64,000 nucleotides of DNA from Clitopilus passeckerianus (lineage: Eukaryota; Basidiomycota; Agaricomycetes; Agaricales; Entolomataceae), in the NCBI GenBank assembly GCA_944990035.1, contig CALYLX010000082.1:682001-746000 (forward strand). Reading direction: 5' to 3'. A program made the translations under genes and the position numbers. The notes under the pieces were generated by a model. The model saw only the letters and a program-made list of their open reading frames with translations, was not told the origin of the DNA and made no database searches. Numbering within the stretch: the stretch's first letter is position 1; the number at the start of each line of letters is the position of its first letter. Below, piece by piece: positions 1-12,518 of this stretch.

Positions 1-1165
1 GAATGTTCCCGAATCGCTGCTAAATCGTGTCGTGTGTAGCACCAGCTTCCAAAAAAATCGAAATGACCCATCCTATACACTGCCATTATCAAGCTGGTGC
101 GGTGATGGGAACCAGTACTTGCCACAATGTTCAGCCACCAATCAAACCATCCATTCTTCATCTACTCACTGTCAGCGTTCTGAAACTAAAAGGTACTTAA
201 CACCCAGATTGCGGGTATCTTTCCCCCGCTTAATCCGATTCATCCAAGCCCTCGACAAGCTCCAGCGGCGTCCAGCCAGAGTTCCTATCCACGTGGAGGA
301 GCAATGTGCCCATACCTCCATTTGCACTTTTTAATTTCGCTGTTAGGCGAAGCCTGACTTATTCCCGATCGGTGGGGCTTGCCGTTGACGTCGAGACCTT
401 GCTGCCGCCTTGAGGCTTTCACAGCAGCTTTAAGACATAAAACAATGAGTGTAAGCCTTCAAGATTTAACGCCATCTCGTTTTTAACCAAACAATCCATC
501 ACCCCGGCAGCCTCATCTCCTCTTACGCGTTCTGAACAAGTGCTGATGTCAAGGCCAATGATTTCACGATCGCGGCGTAGTTCGTTGGTGTCTGCTTCTT
601 CTTACCAGGACCGACCACACGTATATGGTCAGACATACGGCTTTCCCACATTTGGCTTTGACGAACAATCCTTGCGAGGAGAGCCTGCAATTGAGCCGGC
701 GCGTATTGTGGGAGATAGGCTGCGCGTTGTGGAGCAACCTTCGACGCTGGTGGATAGGACGCGTTTGCCCCACGGGCTGGACTCACCTTCGCTTACAGGA
801 AGAGTATCGCAGGCTCGGAAGTCTATGCAGCCTCACTCTCACCCTTCAAGTTACATTCCTCGTAGAGAGGAGACCCCTATTTCCCGCCTACCCCCTTCGA
901 CTCCAACTTCCGAGAAGAACAAAACGCCACTGTCTATTGCATCCCCAACCCCATGCTCTCCCCTATCCCCTTTGTTTCATCTTCATTCGCCTCGACCCCG
1001 GACAACGTCCACATCGTCGTCGAGGAGTAGTAGGGGGACTATGACACCATCACGAGCGCCGATAGTTCCTGATGCAAGGTTTATTCCTTACAGTACAAAG
1101 GTGCCGTCTCTCTTGAAGCCCCAAGTACACCATATTTCTCCCGTTCGCCCGCCAGAACCAATTGC
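1..1165. other. No confident gene; possible kinase debris and a Ser/Pro-rich open frame
   Basis: An open frame at about 546-1175 (+) is Ser/Pro/Arg-rich, starts at an ordinary ATG and has no recognisable domain; a second frame is also open over much of it, so coding is uncertain. At about 95-180 (+) the translation SWCGDGNQYL loosely resembles the hinge of the kinase further right (PWMDNGDINTYL), which hints at decayed N-lobe sequence. The resemblance is short and may be chance. Confidence 0.3.
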
Positions 1166-1928
1166 AGACAAATGATGTCTTACTAGGGCTAGATTATCTT
1201 CATTCGTTTGACATCATTCACGGAGATCTCAAAGGTGTAAGTTATTTCCTTACTTGTTTACTGACCCACTACTCAATTTCAATAGGCAAACATCCTCATA
1301 GACTCGTACGGTCGGGCGCGACTGGCGGATTTTGGAATTTCGTCGGTCTTCGATCGGAAGATCCCCAAGTGGGGCTCTCAATCTACCGTAGCCTCGAAAG
1401 GCGGAACACGTCGGTGGCAAGCGCCTGAGCTGTTTGATTTCAGCAAAGGGGACAAGGAGATTTGCAACACTAGAGAAAGCGATGTATATGCCTGGTCCTG
1501 CGTTTGCTATGAGGTGATTTATCCCTTCGTCTTCATATTACTTGAGTTGATGCTTTGAAAACCTACAGGTTTTCACTGGTCGTTTGCCGTTTTGGGAGCT
1601 CCCAATATGTGAAAGCGTTGTCTTCAAAGTCATGCAAGGGCACAAACCGACTCGCCCTGATTCCGCAGATGATGCTTGGCAGAAATGGGGCTTACGCGAC
1701 CATTTCTGGGTGTTGATGAATCGTTGCTGGGCAAGGAATCCGAAAGAGCGTCCAACAGTCCAAATGCTGCTCGTCAAGCTACGAGACCTCAGCATGAGGG
1801 ATACCCGGCCTTCTGGGCCAGAATATCGCAGCCCAGCTAGGGACCACCATGCAACACAGCCCAAACCATTGCTAGAGTCCCTCCGAAAGATCGAATATAT
1901 TTTATTCGAGTCTCAGATAGGCAGGTAA
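1166..1928 (+). pseudogene. TKL-type protein kinase, C-lobe only (truncated copy)
   Basis: Three exons (about 1166-1236, 1286-1513, 1569-1928) splice into a kinase C-lobe. It has the catalytic loop HGDLKGANIL, the DFG motif in ADFGIS, the APE motif in WQAPELF, a DVYAWSCVCYE segment and a C-terminal lobe ending ERPTVQMLLVKLRDL. Both introns sit where the complete kinase at 15978-17393 has introns (after HGDLKG and after CVCYE), so the two are paralogues. The usual N-lobe (Gly-rich loop, VAIK lysine, alphaC Glu) is not recognisable upstream; the first exon begins right after a plausible acceptor TTGCAG. In these basidiomycete kinases the catalytic-loop Arg is often replaced, as here (HGD rather than HRD). 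It is either a truncated pseudogene or a gene whose N-lobe is too diverged to see. Confidence 0.6.
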
Positions 1929-2232
1929 AATCAAAGGTTCCAGTACATGACCAACAGCGAGGAGGAAAAGATCACGTTCCAGACTAGACTTTGTTTGATA
2001 CACAAGTGCATAATATCACTGGAACTTGCTTTTCGCAAACCTGAGCTTGACGCATTTTGAGTCGCTGTTCCTTTGTGCACTCCATCCAGACATCGCTGGC
2101 TGAGATTTCTACTCAACCACTTGGTTGATCTCCTCTACAGACAGGAGTGAGCTGGCCTCACGGAAGAAACCCACTAAACTACGATCTCTGTGTAAATGAT
2201 AGTGTATCGTAGTCATTCAGGAATTACCTATG

Positions 2233-2515
2233 CTACCTAAAACATCCCGTTGGAAGCTTTCTCAGAGAATTTGCCTGCATTTTTCTATTGTTGAAAGTGA
2301 TACGCAAGAATAGCAGTGACATGGCAAATTGTGTCACTGTAAAGCCAGTGTGAATCAAGCAGCCGACCCGCCATGCAGTGGCAAACGTGCGGAGGGGATC
2401 CGCCAGTGATGCTCCAGCAGGGAGCTTAGAACTCTGAACGAGCTGTACAAAGTCGTTGAGGTTGAGAGCAACCGCAGACAGTGCGACTCGAAGAAGCGAC
2501 TGGCTGAATGTATTA
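2233..2515 (-). pseudogene. Relic of an MFS transporter last exon
   Basis: Reading the minus strand down from 2515 gives an open frame aligning with the last exon of the transporter immediately to the right. Shared features include LNLND followed by V, an AWR(I/V)GCL segment and a final TM ending SLL. No upstream exons are present, because the sequence before 2515 quickly meets stops. It is the end of a tandem duplicate whose other exons are lost. The reading frame is still open to a stop at 2233-2235, so the duplication is either young or the reading is partly fortuitous. DNA-level similarity is visible by eye across about 230 nt. Confidence 0.65.
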
Positions 2516-2530
2516 CTGATGACTATTATG

Positions 2531-2924
2531 GTTTGCCAATAAAACTTCGCTTCGATGTTACAACGTCACCCACCCCCTTAATCTCCCTATCCATCTAGAG
2601 CCTTTAGTTTATACACGCGCGAGGAGGTGAGCTTAAGAATAATTGATTGAGTCTCGTTTGAATCGAGTTATACACAAGATAATTGTAAGGTGCGTACGGA
2701 ACGAACTAGGGGCTCCGAAGAAGTCATCGATGAATTTCAAGACCCGGTTTAAATCAGCGTTCCCCTTGTGGTGCTCTATGACAGAGTAGCATGCGTCATT
2801 GCAGGAGCTGAGGAGTAGGAGGGCCAGCCAGTTATTTTTGATTTTTGATTTTAGTGACGGTGACAGTCGACGCTGGACGAGGAGGATACGATGCCCCTCA
2901 TGAGGAAGATACCTCGACCTCCAT
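2531..2924. other. 3' flank of the MFS transporter; nothing seen
   Basis: Between the relic exon and the transporter stop I see only short unsupported open frames and no RNA gene or repeat. Confidence 0.5.
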
Positions 2925-5308
2925 CTAAGCCAACCCTTCTGGCTTCGTTTCCGGGAGCTCGTCTGTCTTTTTGCCGTCGTTGAGAGTAATGCTCCGCAAT
3001 AGCAGTGAGAGAGCAAATTGTGCGACTGCAACGCCAGTAAGGGCTAGGCAGCCAATCCGCCAGGCTTTGACGAATGAGTGCAGAACATCCATCTGTGTAA
3101 CACCATCGGGGAGATGCGCATTGTTAACGAGCTCGACGACGTCGTTGAGGTTGAGACCAGCTGCAGATGGCGCCACCTTAAGCAGCGATTTACGGAAGCT
3201 GTTGTTGATTACTGTAGCGTCTGGTTAAGTTGGGAATCGAAGATGTTCGATAGAGGACGAACCGTTTCCGATTATACCGACACCCAGCACACCACCTAGA
3301 TTTGGGACAGATGACACCAGCGCAGTGACAGTGCTTAACTCGTCCCTAGGAAGACCAGCTTGAGCGACAACCGTCATGATTTGGGTGCACTTAGAGGCGT
3401 TTAGCAACTAACAGTCCAGAAGACTGGAAAGGACAAGTCACTTACGCATCCAAATGCAAGGCCAGACAACAGGGAATAGCCCACCACTTGACCGATTGTG
3501 GCCATTTCATTGAGCGTCGAGAGCAGGCCCTATTCCATGAAAGCATAAGCAGGAATACCAAGACTATTGGCCATGTGTAACCTACCATGCCAACTGGAAG
3601 AAGTGTATACGAGATGAAGAAGAAAGGTCGGACATGGCCCCATTTATACGCAGCGTAGTTGGTGACGGTGCTAGATATCGCAGCCATTGCTAAAAATGGA
3701 ATGACCAAGGCGGCTGCGTTGATAGGTTTTACGCCAATAACCTGGAGGAACACTGAAAACCACGTTCTGAACAACCCAAAGCGAGATAGATATGAGGAAA
3801 GTTACCTGGCAGATAGAATGTCTGCACGTGCGGCGAGTTAGTTCAAGAAATCAAGGTAAGCATTTGGGCATACCATGGCGTAGAGGTGGAAGAACAATAT
3901 CGTTCTAAGCACTGAAGAAATGAATGAGAATAGGCATTGTCACGACGTGATGAAGACAAACCAATGACCAAAGGGACGTTTCTCCATTTCCACTGAGAAA
4001 ACAACCGGGGAGGAGCAATTGGCTCCTTTGCCTTATTCTCGGCAAGAATGAAGAGAATAAACGAGACTCCAGCAGCACAGAACATTCCGATAACAAGTGG
4101 CGAATCCCAGGGTCTAGACTGGCCACCAACGTTGAGACCGATGACGAAGAACGTCAAAGTAGCGACCAAAGTGAACATCCCGCCTAAATCGAGTGTTTTG
4201 GCAGCATGGAGTAAGTTGTCTCGTTGGTATGGGCTTCGGGGCAATTTGATAGTTTTCCAAAGGATAAAGGTGACTGGACAATAGGTCGAACGTCAGTCAT
4301 TTCGGCTTCTAGAGTTGAGGTGGATACATACTAACGGGCCCGAAGGGTGCATTGAACAAGAAACTAGTGGTGTTTTGAGAATGGTTGAAGAAACTGAGGG
4401 CGAAAACAACCTACATCCACTCCCAATGCCCAGCTTTGGCGAAACCTCCGCCTACGAGAGGTCCCATGGCATCCGCGAAAATGAACACAACATTGATCAG
4501 GTTGAGGTACGAGCCCCTTTGGCGTTCGTTCGTAAGGTCTGCAAACGACAATTTTAGATATATGTAATGGGTTGCAGTGCTGAAAAGCTGAATTGACTCA
4601 CGTGAAAGTAGGACAATGGCGACGGAGAGCAGCCCGGCGCCACCAACCCCTGCTACCAGGCGACCAGCTATGAGTTGTGGCAGATTCTTGCTAGTCCCTG
4701 CAATTATGTTGCCAATGATAAAGATCCAAAGCTCGATGATCAAGAATCTGAGAATCCCGAAGGCGTCCTAGTAGTGCCAGTTATGAGCATGTGGTCAGTA
4801 GTACAGTGTTCGTCATGCTTACCGCAAGACGGCCAGTAATGGGCTGGATGGCGGTAGCCGTCAAGAGGTAGGAGGTAGATATCCAAGCCAGAGACCCTTC
4901 TGCTTTTACACCAGCTCCGATGACTGAAATTGATGTTGCAACAATGGTTTCCTCTTCAAGAAAGTTTTCAATATTTATATTCCAGTTTGACGAACAATTA
5001 TTAGCCACCTATCGCGTAGAGAAAGGATGCCAATCCCAAACTAGAAGTGGTTGAGTAATTTGAAGAATCACGTCGAAAGTAAGCTCGAACCTCAGCAGGA
5101 TGATAAGAATTTTACTCCTTTTCATATCGTCGAATTTTGGGTATACATCCTCTTCCATCTCGGCTTCCTTCTCTTTCAGGGAGCGAACAGGAGTCCTCGC
5201 AACTTGTTCAATAGCTTCAGCTTCCACGCGTGTGCCATCCGGTACATTCTTGGGTGCATTCTTGGGAGCCTCTTTTACAATATCTGCTTTGGATGCTGGC
5301 ACCTCCAT
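2925..5308 (-). CDS. MFS drug:H+ antiporter-like transporter (DHA2, 14-TM type)
   Basis: This is a multi-exon gene for a plasma- or vacuolar-membrane efflux transporter. The protein starts with a polar Lys/Glu-rich cytosolic tail (ATG at 5308). It then shows family signatures in order: TIVATSISVIG in TM1, AWISTSYLLTATAIQPITGRL, an IAGRLVAGVGGAG segment (motif C region), LVGGGFA with W, many further TM helices, and a C-terminal TM before a charged tail ending KPEGLA. An apparent stop at 3225-3227 lies inside a 51-nt intron (GTTCGT...CTACAG). Removing it joins VGIIGN to VINNSFRKSL, as expected in this family. TM1 exon borders are the least certain part. Substrate cannot be read from sequence. 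A relic of its last exon lies downstream. Confidence 0.85.
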
Positions 5309-5806
5309 GGAAAAGAAGTGGGTAAAGAACCAAACCCTTGCAAGTGCGACCCATCGAACAACATATACGTTATGTCGACCATGTGGTTCGTTGACGGTCT
5401 AATTCCATGAGGATGGAATGAGTCAAGTTTGCGGCAGGAGTTGATCTCCGGAAAATTGACAGCCATAATTTTGATCATCGCACCGTCAACGCCGGCTCTT
5501 CATACAGTACGATCAGCTGGGGATATGTATTGAACTGTAAGAGACATGGCCAACTCCAAGATGCGGAAAGTACTAGTGGATTGAGGAACGCCAAGAGGTA
5601 ATAGGTACGCGAAGCCACCGTGTCCTTCACAGTCGCGTGACGATGTACTTTAGCCATCTGTGGCAGGAGACTGTAGTACAAATCATGAAGCCTCCACATT
5701 AGATTGTACATAAATCCATAGATGTAGGGATATATCAATAGTAAATTACAGGGTATATCTACAGATGGTCATATGGGTCGTAACTTTGAGATTTTTCTCG
5801 TGGTGA
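5309..5806. other. Intergenic; nothing seen
   Basis: This is the upstream region of the MFS gene and the 3' flank of the next minus-strand gene. An 87-codon minus frame at 5475-5738 has no recognisable content. Confidence 0.5.
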
Positions 5807-8800
5807 TCATTGCACGCTACTCCCAGAACTATTTTTCACCCAGACGCCACCCCCTCTGCCAGCCTTCCTTTCGACAGGAACACTCGGCCCAAATTTCAAT
5901 GACTTCGCTAAGTTGGCAGCACTCCGGGTGGTGCTAGCGCCTGAGGTTTTCCTTGAACGGGCAGTGTCGGTGCTGCTCGTATCCCCCGAGTCATTCTTGC
6001 GTGAGGTCCATGCTGAGGGTAAGGCCCGTTGATGGGCATCGAAGGAGACGGGTGAATCTGTTTTGCGCATAGGCTGGAATTCTGGAGGTGGTGGGGCTGC
6101 TTTGTTGGTGAGGTTGTCCGGTGATGTCTGGGAGGAGCTATTCGTCCTTGAGGTAGTTTGGGTAAGCTTGGACACCCAATGGCTGCCCCAGGGGTCCGTT
6201 GGGTCGTCAGCCTGCTCTGCCTCGGTCTGGCCTTGAGAGTAGCTTCGTCTCTTGTGGGTTTTGGAATCCGTCTTCGACCTTGACACCGCGATATTCGCCA
6301 CAGGATTCCCTCCCAGAACGGAGGATGGTTCATACGAGTCGAAGGTGTAAGTTCTCAGCCTTCCTAGATTATATCGCAAACACGCATCCATGATTAGTAA
6401 AGAGTTAAGTTGGGCGAAGGTAGCAAGACTGACCTCTTCAAACTGCCGCCAATGTCTTCTTTACTTCCCCGCCTTCCGGATGGCCCAAGGACCTGCATCT
6501 TCATGGACACTTCCTGCAGCTTTGATGTGGCAGGTTGCCCATTGGCCGGCTGGGGAGGAGTTGGCGGTAGAGAGGAGATGTCGATGACGCTCCCACTGAG
6601 AGTGCTGACGCTTTGGGCAAAGTTGTTGGAGTAGGATGAGCCGCCACGGGAGGTACGTAGAGAACCGCTGCTGCTTGTGCCAAAGGTAGCCGTTTGGTCG
6701 CCGTCAGTATCCGTCTTCTTGCGCTTCTCTTTCTTTGCCTTCGCCCGGTCCTTGTCCTTCTTATCCTTCTTTGGACTCTTGTCCCCATCTCCCATGCCCA
6801 ACACCGCCCCGACAGTCGCCAAAGTTGACTCCAGTTGAGACGGTTTACTCTGCTGTGTTCGTTTGTCGTCAGCCTTCGTCTTGGTCTTCTTCTTTGACTT
6901 CTTCGGCTTGTCGTGGAGCGTCTCCCCATCACTCCAGGCACTCTTCTCCAAAATATCCGTCTGTCTTTCAAACCCACCACCATACCCATACCCATAGTCC
7001 TCGAGGGCGTCCTTCGTGTCTTCACGTATAGTGAGATCAGTGCTATGGCCCTTCGCCCTGAGTGTTCCGCGTCTGCCTTTCTCAGGCCCTCCTTGGGCCT
7101 CTGCCAAATCCTGCTCCAGCTCAATCATCTCAATAGCACTTGCTTCTAAGCTATTTCGCCTTGCATAACGAATAGGGCTAGGACTTCTGTCCAACTCCTG
7201 CTCCTCCAACATCTCGGCATCGCCAATGTCAATACCAGGTTTCCAGTGGCCAGCCATGCCTTCGAGATGGCGCAAGGAGGATGAGGGTGATGCAGAATGG
7301 ATCCGAGGAGAAGGGGAGGCGATTCCCCGACCAGACGAGGCAGATCCAGAGCGATGGGGGCGTGCGTCAGATAATTCGTCAGGACCGGTTGGGCCTCGGT
7401 AGCTCCTTCGATAGCTGAGTAGTTGCGCAGCCCTTGTCTTGTCAACACTGGCACCATTCCTGCGTTGACCCCGGTTCCTGTTCCGTGCTCTGTGGTATCC
7501 TGCATCGTCATCGTCGTCGTCAAGTCCCTGAGCAAGAGCATTGGTGTGGCCCTGTTCAAAGGACGAACCAATTGACGACGAGAAGGAGCTGCGAGATCCG
7601 GGTCGGGCGTATTGCATAGGTGAAGGTGAGCGAGAGAGAATAGGATCGTAGTCCTCATCGTTGACAAATGCTTCACCGTCGCCCATGAGCCGTAGTTCTC
7701 CATTGTCTATAGAGGAAAATTAGCTTCCAATCGTAGTAATAGTCTGATGATTCCACGTACCAAGTCCACGAGATCCATTCCCAACCATAGACATCCTCTT
7801 CCTCCCAACCTGCGCACCACCCAACTCGCTATCACTGGACATCCGACCAAGCGTCGGATGCTCATGCATTGGTTCATCTTCTTCGTCCCGGTATCTTTCT
7901 TGCCTTCCCGTACTGCTGGTTTTAACCTTTGCCTTCTCCTCCTGCCGTTTCTCCTCGCGTTTCTTCCTCTCCGCCATCCTCCTCTCCTCTTTCTGCATAT
8001 GAACCCTCCTTTCTTCCCTCTCCTTGGCGATATCAGCCACCTGCTTCGGCCTCGCTGCGTTGGAGGTGACAGAACTTGACCTTGCACTCGTCGTTCCAGC
8101 TCCAGGCATAGAAGCACCGGCGCCATACAGCCATTCTCCCCTCTCCTTGGTCCTTCCTCCATCCTCCGGTTCAATGTCTTCTTCATCACTCCCCCATTCC
8201 TTCGCTTTGGCTTTCCTTGCCAAAGAACTCGCAAATAGCCGTTGCCCAGCAGGACTCGTAGTTCTGACTCTTGCCCTTGCACCGAGCGGCGACGTGGCCC
8301 TTGATCCTGCAGCAACAGCTCCGAGCGGGGAAGTTGCTCTACTTGCATTAAAAGGCGACTCCGAGCTCTTATCTGGAGAAACAGGTGATGAAACAGCAGA
8401 GTGGGACATCCCGGTTATGGGTGATGAAGCCGTGATGAATGCAGGTTGGGGAGCGAACCCAAGGCGAGGGCTTGATGCAGGACTTGCTACGGAAGCTGGT
8501 TTGTATGAAGGTCGACCTCCTACAGTTGTTGAAATCGAAGGAAGGTTGGGTGCAGTCGTGTTGATCGAATTAGCACGAGACTTCGAATTTGATCGAGATG
8601 CTGATCTACTGGCACCTGCAGCTGCAACGGTGGCCAAGCTCGGGTGCGATGTCTCCCTTGAGAGGGATGCCGACCTTGAGTTGGAGTTTGAACCGTTTGA
8701 GGTAGGTTTTCCACTGATCATCTGGGACTGCGTATGCGAATTTGAGCGGCTGTGTGCTTTGCTTCCTCCAGCGGTTGCGTTGGCGTTGTTGGGTGAGATA

Positions 8801-11456
8801 GAACAAGGTACAGCAGCGTACAGCATTGCAGCTGCCGTAGCTGCGCCTGCACCTCCTGGTCTTGGAGGCAGCGGTCCATGTGAATGGCCGTGTCCATGAG
8901 ACTGGGAACTAAACCTGCCTCCGCCAATACTCGGCATCGATGAGGCCTGGCCAAGGGGAATGCCAGCACCACCCGAACTCAAAGTTGAGGAGTGTTTACT
9001 CCCATATGCGCTAGGGAGAGGTTTAGACCTTGAAGGTCCAGGGGTGGTCGGCGGAGTCGTGGCTGGGGTGTGGGTTGATGAGTTGCCAGTAATGATGGCA
9101 GCAGCAGTAGCCGACCCTCGCCTCATCAGCGAACTTCCTGGGATTGGTGGTAGACTTGGATGGGTTGAAGCGACGCTTGGACCCGCTGAACCGGAAGGTG
9201 TCGAAATAGATCCTGTGGGTAGAGGTGGAGATGTAACCCTTCCACTTCCACTCGCTCCTACGGTCACAGCTGCAGCTCCCCAGCTTGAAGACGCGACTGG
9301 AACAGGTTGATGCAGCTGGAGCGTTCTTCTAGCAGGCTGCAAGGACGAAGATGTCTGGCCATTGCCGGTTGTATGCGACGGGGGAGACGGTGGAAGCGTG
9401 ACCCTTGTCCTGGTCCTACTTTGCGATCTCGACCTGGGAGGCATCCCAGAAGTTGGGACAATTGGGGCAGATGCAGGTGGAGCATTGATGTTTGAAGAAC
9501 CAGCGACTGGCGGCGTCGAGGTGGAGGGTAGGGATTTGAGGATCGGATTGAGGGAGACGGCACTTGGCCCAGTGGTGGGAGGAGTATCCTTATGTGGTGA
9601 GGATCGCGTACTTGAACTGGAGGTGGAGGAAGATGTGAGGATAGGTGTTGCGCCGGATACAGGGGGTGAAGTTGTTCGTTTGAGAATTGACGTAGTTATT
9701 GATAAAGATGAGCCTGAAAGCGAAGAGAATTGGTGAGCCTTGAGAGAAGCAGCTAACAGGAAGTATCACTAACCGGATGGGCCAAGGCCATTATTCGTGT
9801 GTGAGGTGGACGAGGAAGCCATTGATCTTGTGATGGAACCGCTTCTTGACAGATTAGGACCAAGGCCTACAGAGTGTCCCGTTATCGCCCGCTAATTACG
9901 AATGAGGATAAAGACCTACCACTTCCACTGGCTGCATTTGAGCCCGAAGCCAGCAATGCTGCCAAATTGTTCCCCGAGGCTTCGGGTCCAGGACTAGTCC
10001 TCGGCCTCTTGACCTTCATCGAGCCCTTCTTTGGCGTGCTAGGTCCAGCTACGGAACTACTGCTTGAAGATGAAGACGAAGCGGCCGAGGACCCACTACC
10101 ACCTGCTATGACGGTGGTCACCGTCTTGGATCCAGAGACATATGTCAACCCGACAGCGGCACCTGCTTTGGAGGAAGATGCTACTGGGAGGGTTGAAGCA
10201 CCTAGGATAGGGGTTGAAAGACTAGGTCCACCAGCAGGTGGGATCCGAGGTAGAGGACGGGGGCCAGCTACACTTTGAGTTGGCACAGCTGGAGGAGGTT
10301 GAGATGGGGCGGGAGGAATGGCTGAAATAGGGATAGATGCAGATAGCGGCGATTCGACCAAGTCAGCAGCAGTTGTTACGCTCTGCAACCTTGTCATATT
10401 CGGGCCAGCAGCATTCTGAGGAGTAGGAAGCGGATGTGTTATCGGCGCAGTAGTCTGTGCTCTTCGCCTGTTCATGCTCAAATTTAGCGGTGGCAGCTGG
10501 GGAGATGAAACAGTTGGCGGAGATGTCGAAACGGGTATGGCCGAGGCAGGACCAGCTAGACTCGAAGAAGCTGCTGCTACAACCTCTGAAGACGTTGTTC
10601 GGATTGGCATCGTGCGCGATGTGGAAGGAGAGGTGGAGACGCGTGCCGATGAGGATGCGGCCGCCGGGGATCCAACCGATACTGACGATGGGCCTGGTGG
10701 CGACGACGTTGAAGGTCCGGCTTGTGTCGTACTGGTGCCGGGAACTGTTGCTGCTCGTGCCTCAGCTTTCTTCGAGCTCTCTACTATCGGACCCGAGTTC
10801 GTGCTTGAGCCAGTAGCCATCGAATTAAGACCCGGCATTGGCATTGGGATGGTTGGCAGGGGACGCGGAGATGATGTCGAGGAGACTAAAGAACACAGAG
10901 TCATTGTCAGTGACATTGATCAAGGGTCAGAACGGAGAAGGGTGGAATTGGACGTTTACTAACATGAAACTCCTGCAGTGGATGAATTGGTCGCCCAGTC
11001 ATGGTGCACCTTCACCGTTGGTGGTTGAGGCAATCCATGGTGTGTGGAATGTGTCCCAGGCTGCATTCCGGGTAAACTTCTTGCAGCCGGAGGATTGTTT
11101 GTCGGTAAATCCAATCTTTGTTGGAGTTGTTGATACTGTTGTCGCACCCCAGATGCCGTTGGCGGCGGAGTTCGTCTGGTCCCAGCAGAGGTTAGAGAAA
11201 CCTGCCTAGGTCTCGGTACAGATGGCAAGTGCTCTGGAGGATGTAAAGGAACTTGAGCAGTATCATGAATTTGTTGGAACTCTTCCTTGCTGATATGAGA
11301 GTTTGTGGGCTTGCTGGTCGCCGGAGAAACCTTTGTCGCTAGCGAGTTGCCAGAATTGGAAGAGAATAAGCTCCGTATCGTTGTCGTCGTCGTTGAAGGC
11401 TCAGAGTCCTGGCTCAACGCTGAGGTCTCTGGAAAGCCAGAGACGGACAAGGCCAT
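5807..11456 (-). CDS. Large Ser/Pro/Ala-rich, mostly disordered protein of unknown function
   Basis: Six exons join with perfect phase: 11456-10964, 10885-9920, 9866-9774, 9713-7761, 7706-6434 and 6353-5807. Together they give 1,775 codons including the stop. The N-terminal two thirds is low-complexity Ser/Thr/Pro/Ala with a poly-Ser run near 10065-10110. A strongly charged segment at about 7900-8050 (KEREERR...EERRMAERKKREEKRQEEK) should form a single helix or coiled coil. A Lys-rich block (KKSKKKTKTK; KSPKKDKKDKDRAKAKK) at about 6730-6910 looks like nuclear-localisation or nucleic-acid-binding sequence. SPSP(M/I)(Q/R)YAR occurs twice (about 7620 and 7170). I recognise no folded domain. The start is the first ATG after the divergent promoter shared with the gene at 11787. 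The last acceptor (6354) is one of two possibilities; the one chosen keeps frame. Confidence 0.75.
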
Positions 11457-11786
11457 CGTTGAGAGGAACTAAAGGCCTCCGTTGATTTCCTTTCGCTCGA
11501 CTCCTTCGCTAAAGTTAACTTGAAACGGATGATGGATATCATTTATTTATTTTCCTGATTATTTATTTATTTAGACTACTTGATCATCATCAATTCCATC
11601 AATTGGCCAGAAGTTCCCGAAAAAGGACAAAACATGGGCAATTTTGCTGCGAAAGTTCCCACAGTAGCCCTACGGCGTTGCTGCTTGGTGACGCCGTTTC
11701 CCTTCCAGACCTCACAGTTCTCCTCTTCATCGTCGTTCCTCCCGTCGTCCCCTCTCCTTCCCCCGTTCTCCAGGACATCCTCAGCA
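11457..11786. promoter_or_regulatory. Divergent intergenic promoter region
   Basis: About 330 nt separate two divergent starts, so it must hold both promoters. It contains a T/A-rich TTTATTTATTTTCC tract around 11542-11570. No specific factor site can be assigned. Confidence 0.4.
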
Positions 11787-12518
11787 ATGTCGGCACCTGT
11801 AACTAACCCTCCCGCCAACCCGACGAACGGAAACGGGAATGGTGGCAATAATCAGGCGTCTGGCTCCCAAAATTCCCAAGTCTCCAATACCGACCAACAA
11901 AGTTCGACCTCCCGCCTAAGCATTGCCCCTTCCGCACCCGCAGGTCAGCTTATCATAACCCAACCCCCTCAAACCGCTACCTCCTACTACAAGATCGCAC
12001 CAAGCAACACCTTAACTTTCGGATGGAACTTTACTTACGTCCAAGCAACACCTACCCATCTCACCGTCAGTGCCATTGCCGACAATGGCAACACCTATCC
12101 TGTGGGTCCGACGGATGGCATTATACCTGGCACAGCAACAGAGATTACTTGGGATATTTATAGCTATCAACAGGCGAACCCCAATACCCCTCTCGGGCAG
12201 GCGACTTATACCTTGAGCATCTGGGACGATAGAGGGAGTACTGCTATCAGACAGGCTGGTTGGTTGACCCCGAACAATGCCTTGAGGTTTGCGCTCTACA
12301 ACCCCCCGTCGTACACGCCATTGGCTAGCGGTATGTTATGCCCGTGTTTTCTAGATTTTTCTCGCATCTGATCACTTTCGCCTCCAGGTTGGACATGCAC
12401 AGAATGCAGTGGCAGTTGGGCGAGATACACAGCTCACCCTGCCTTTGCAGGCATAGTCGCCACATTCATCATCATGTTCCTTTCCGGTTTCAGTCTTTTC
12501 AGAAGGCGCTGGAACTAG
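11787..12518 (+). CDS. DUF7137-like membrane-anchored protein
   Basis: Two exons are joined across an intron at about 12331-12387. The protein has a Gly/Asn/Ser-rich N-terminal linker, then a beta-sandwich-like domain with the family pattern: IITQPP, SYYKIAP, LTFGWNFTYV, ATPTHLTV, TYTLSIWDDRG and YTPLASGWTC. A single C-terminal TM helix (FAGIVATFIIMFLSGF) is followed by a basic end, RRRWN. From memory this matches fungal DUF7137 proteins, whose role is unknown; the topology suggests a luminal or extracellular domain with a C-terminal anchor. The ATG at 11787 is used because the open frame upstream of it is unlike the family. An in-frame upstream ATG would add a poor leader. Confidence 0.75.

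Noticed and set aside
3225..3227. In-frame stop in the last third of the MFS transporter
   Set aside because: It lies in a 51-nt intron with good donor, branch and acceptor; the spliced protein matches the family at the join.
8024..8899. 291-codon plus-strand ORF
   Set aside because: It is antisense to the Ser/Pro-rich gene; its Leu/Ala/Glu bias is the mirror of Ser/Ala/Pro codons.
9874..10962. Several long plus-strand ORFs
   Set aside because: They are also antisense shadows of the same low-complexity gene.
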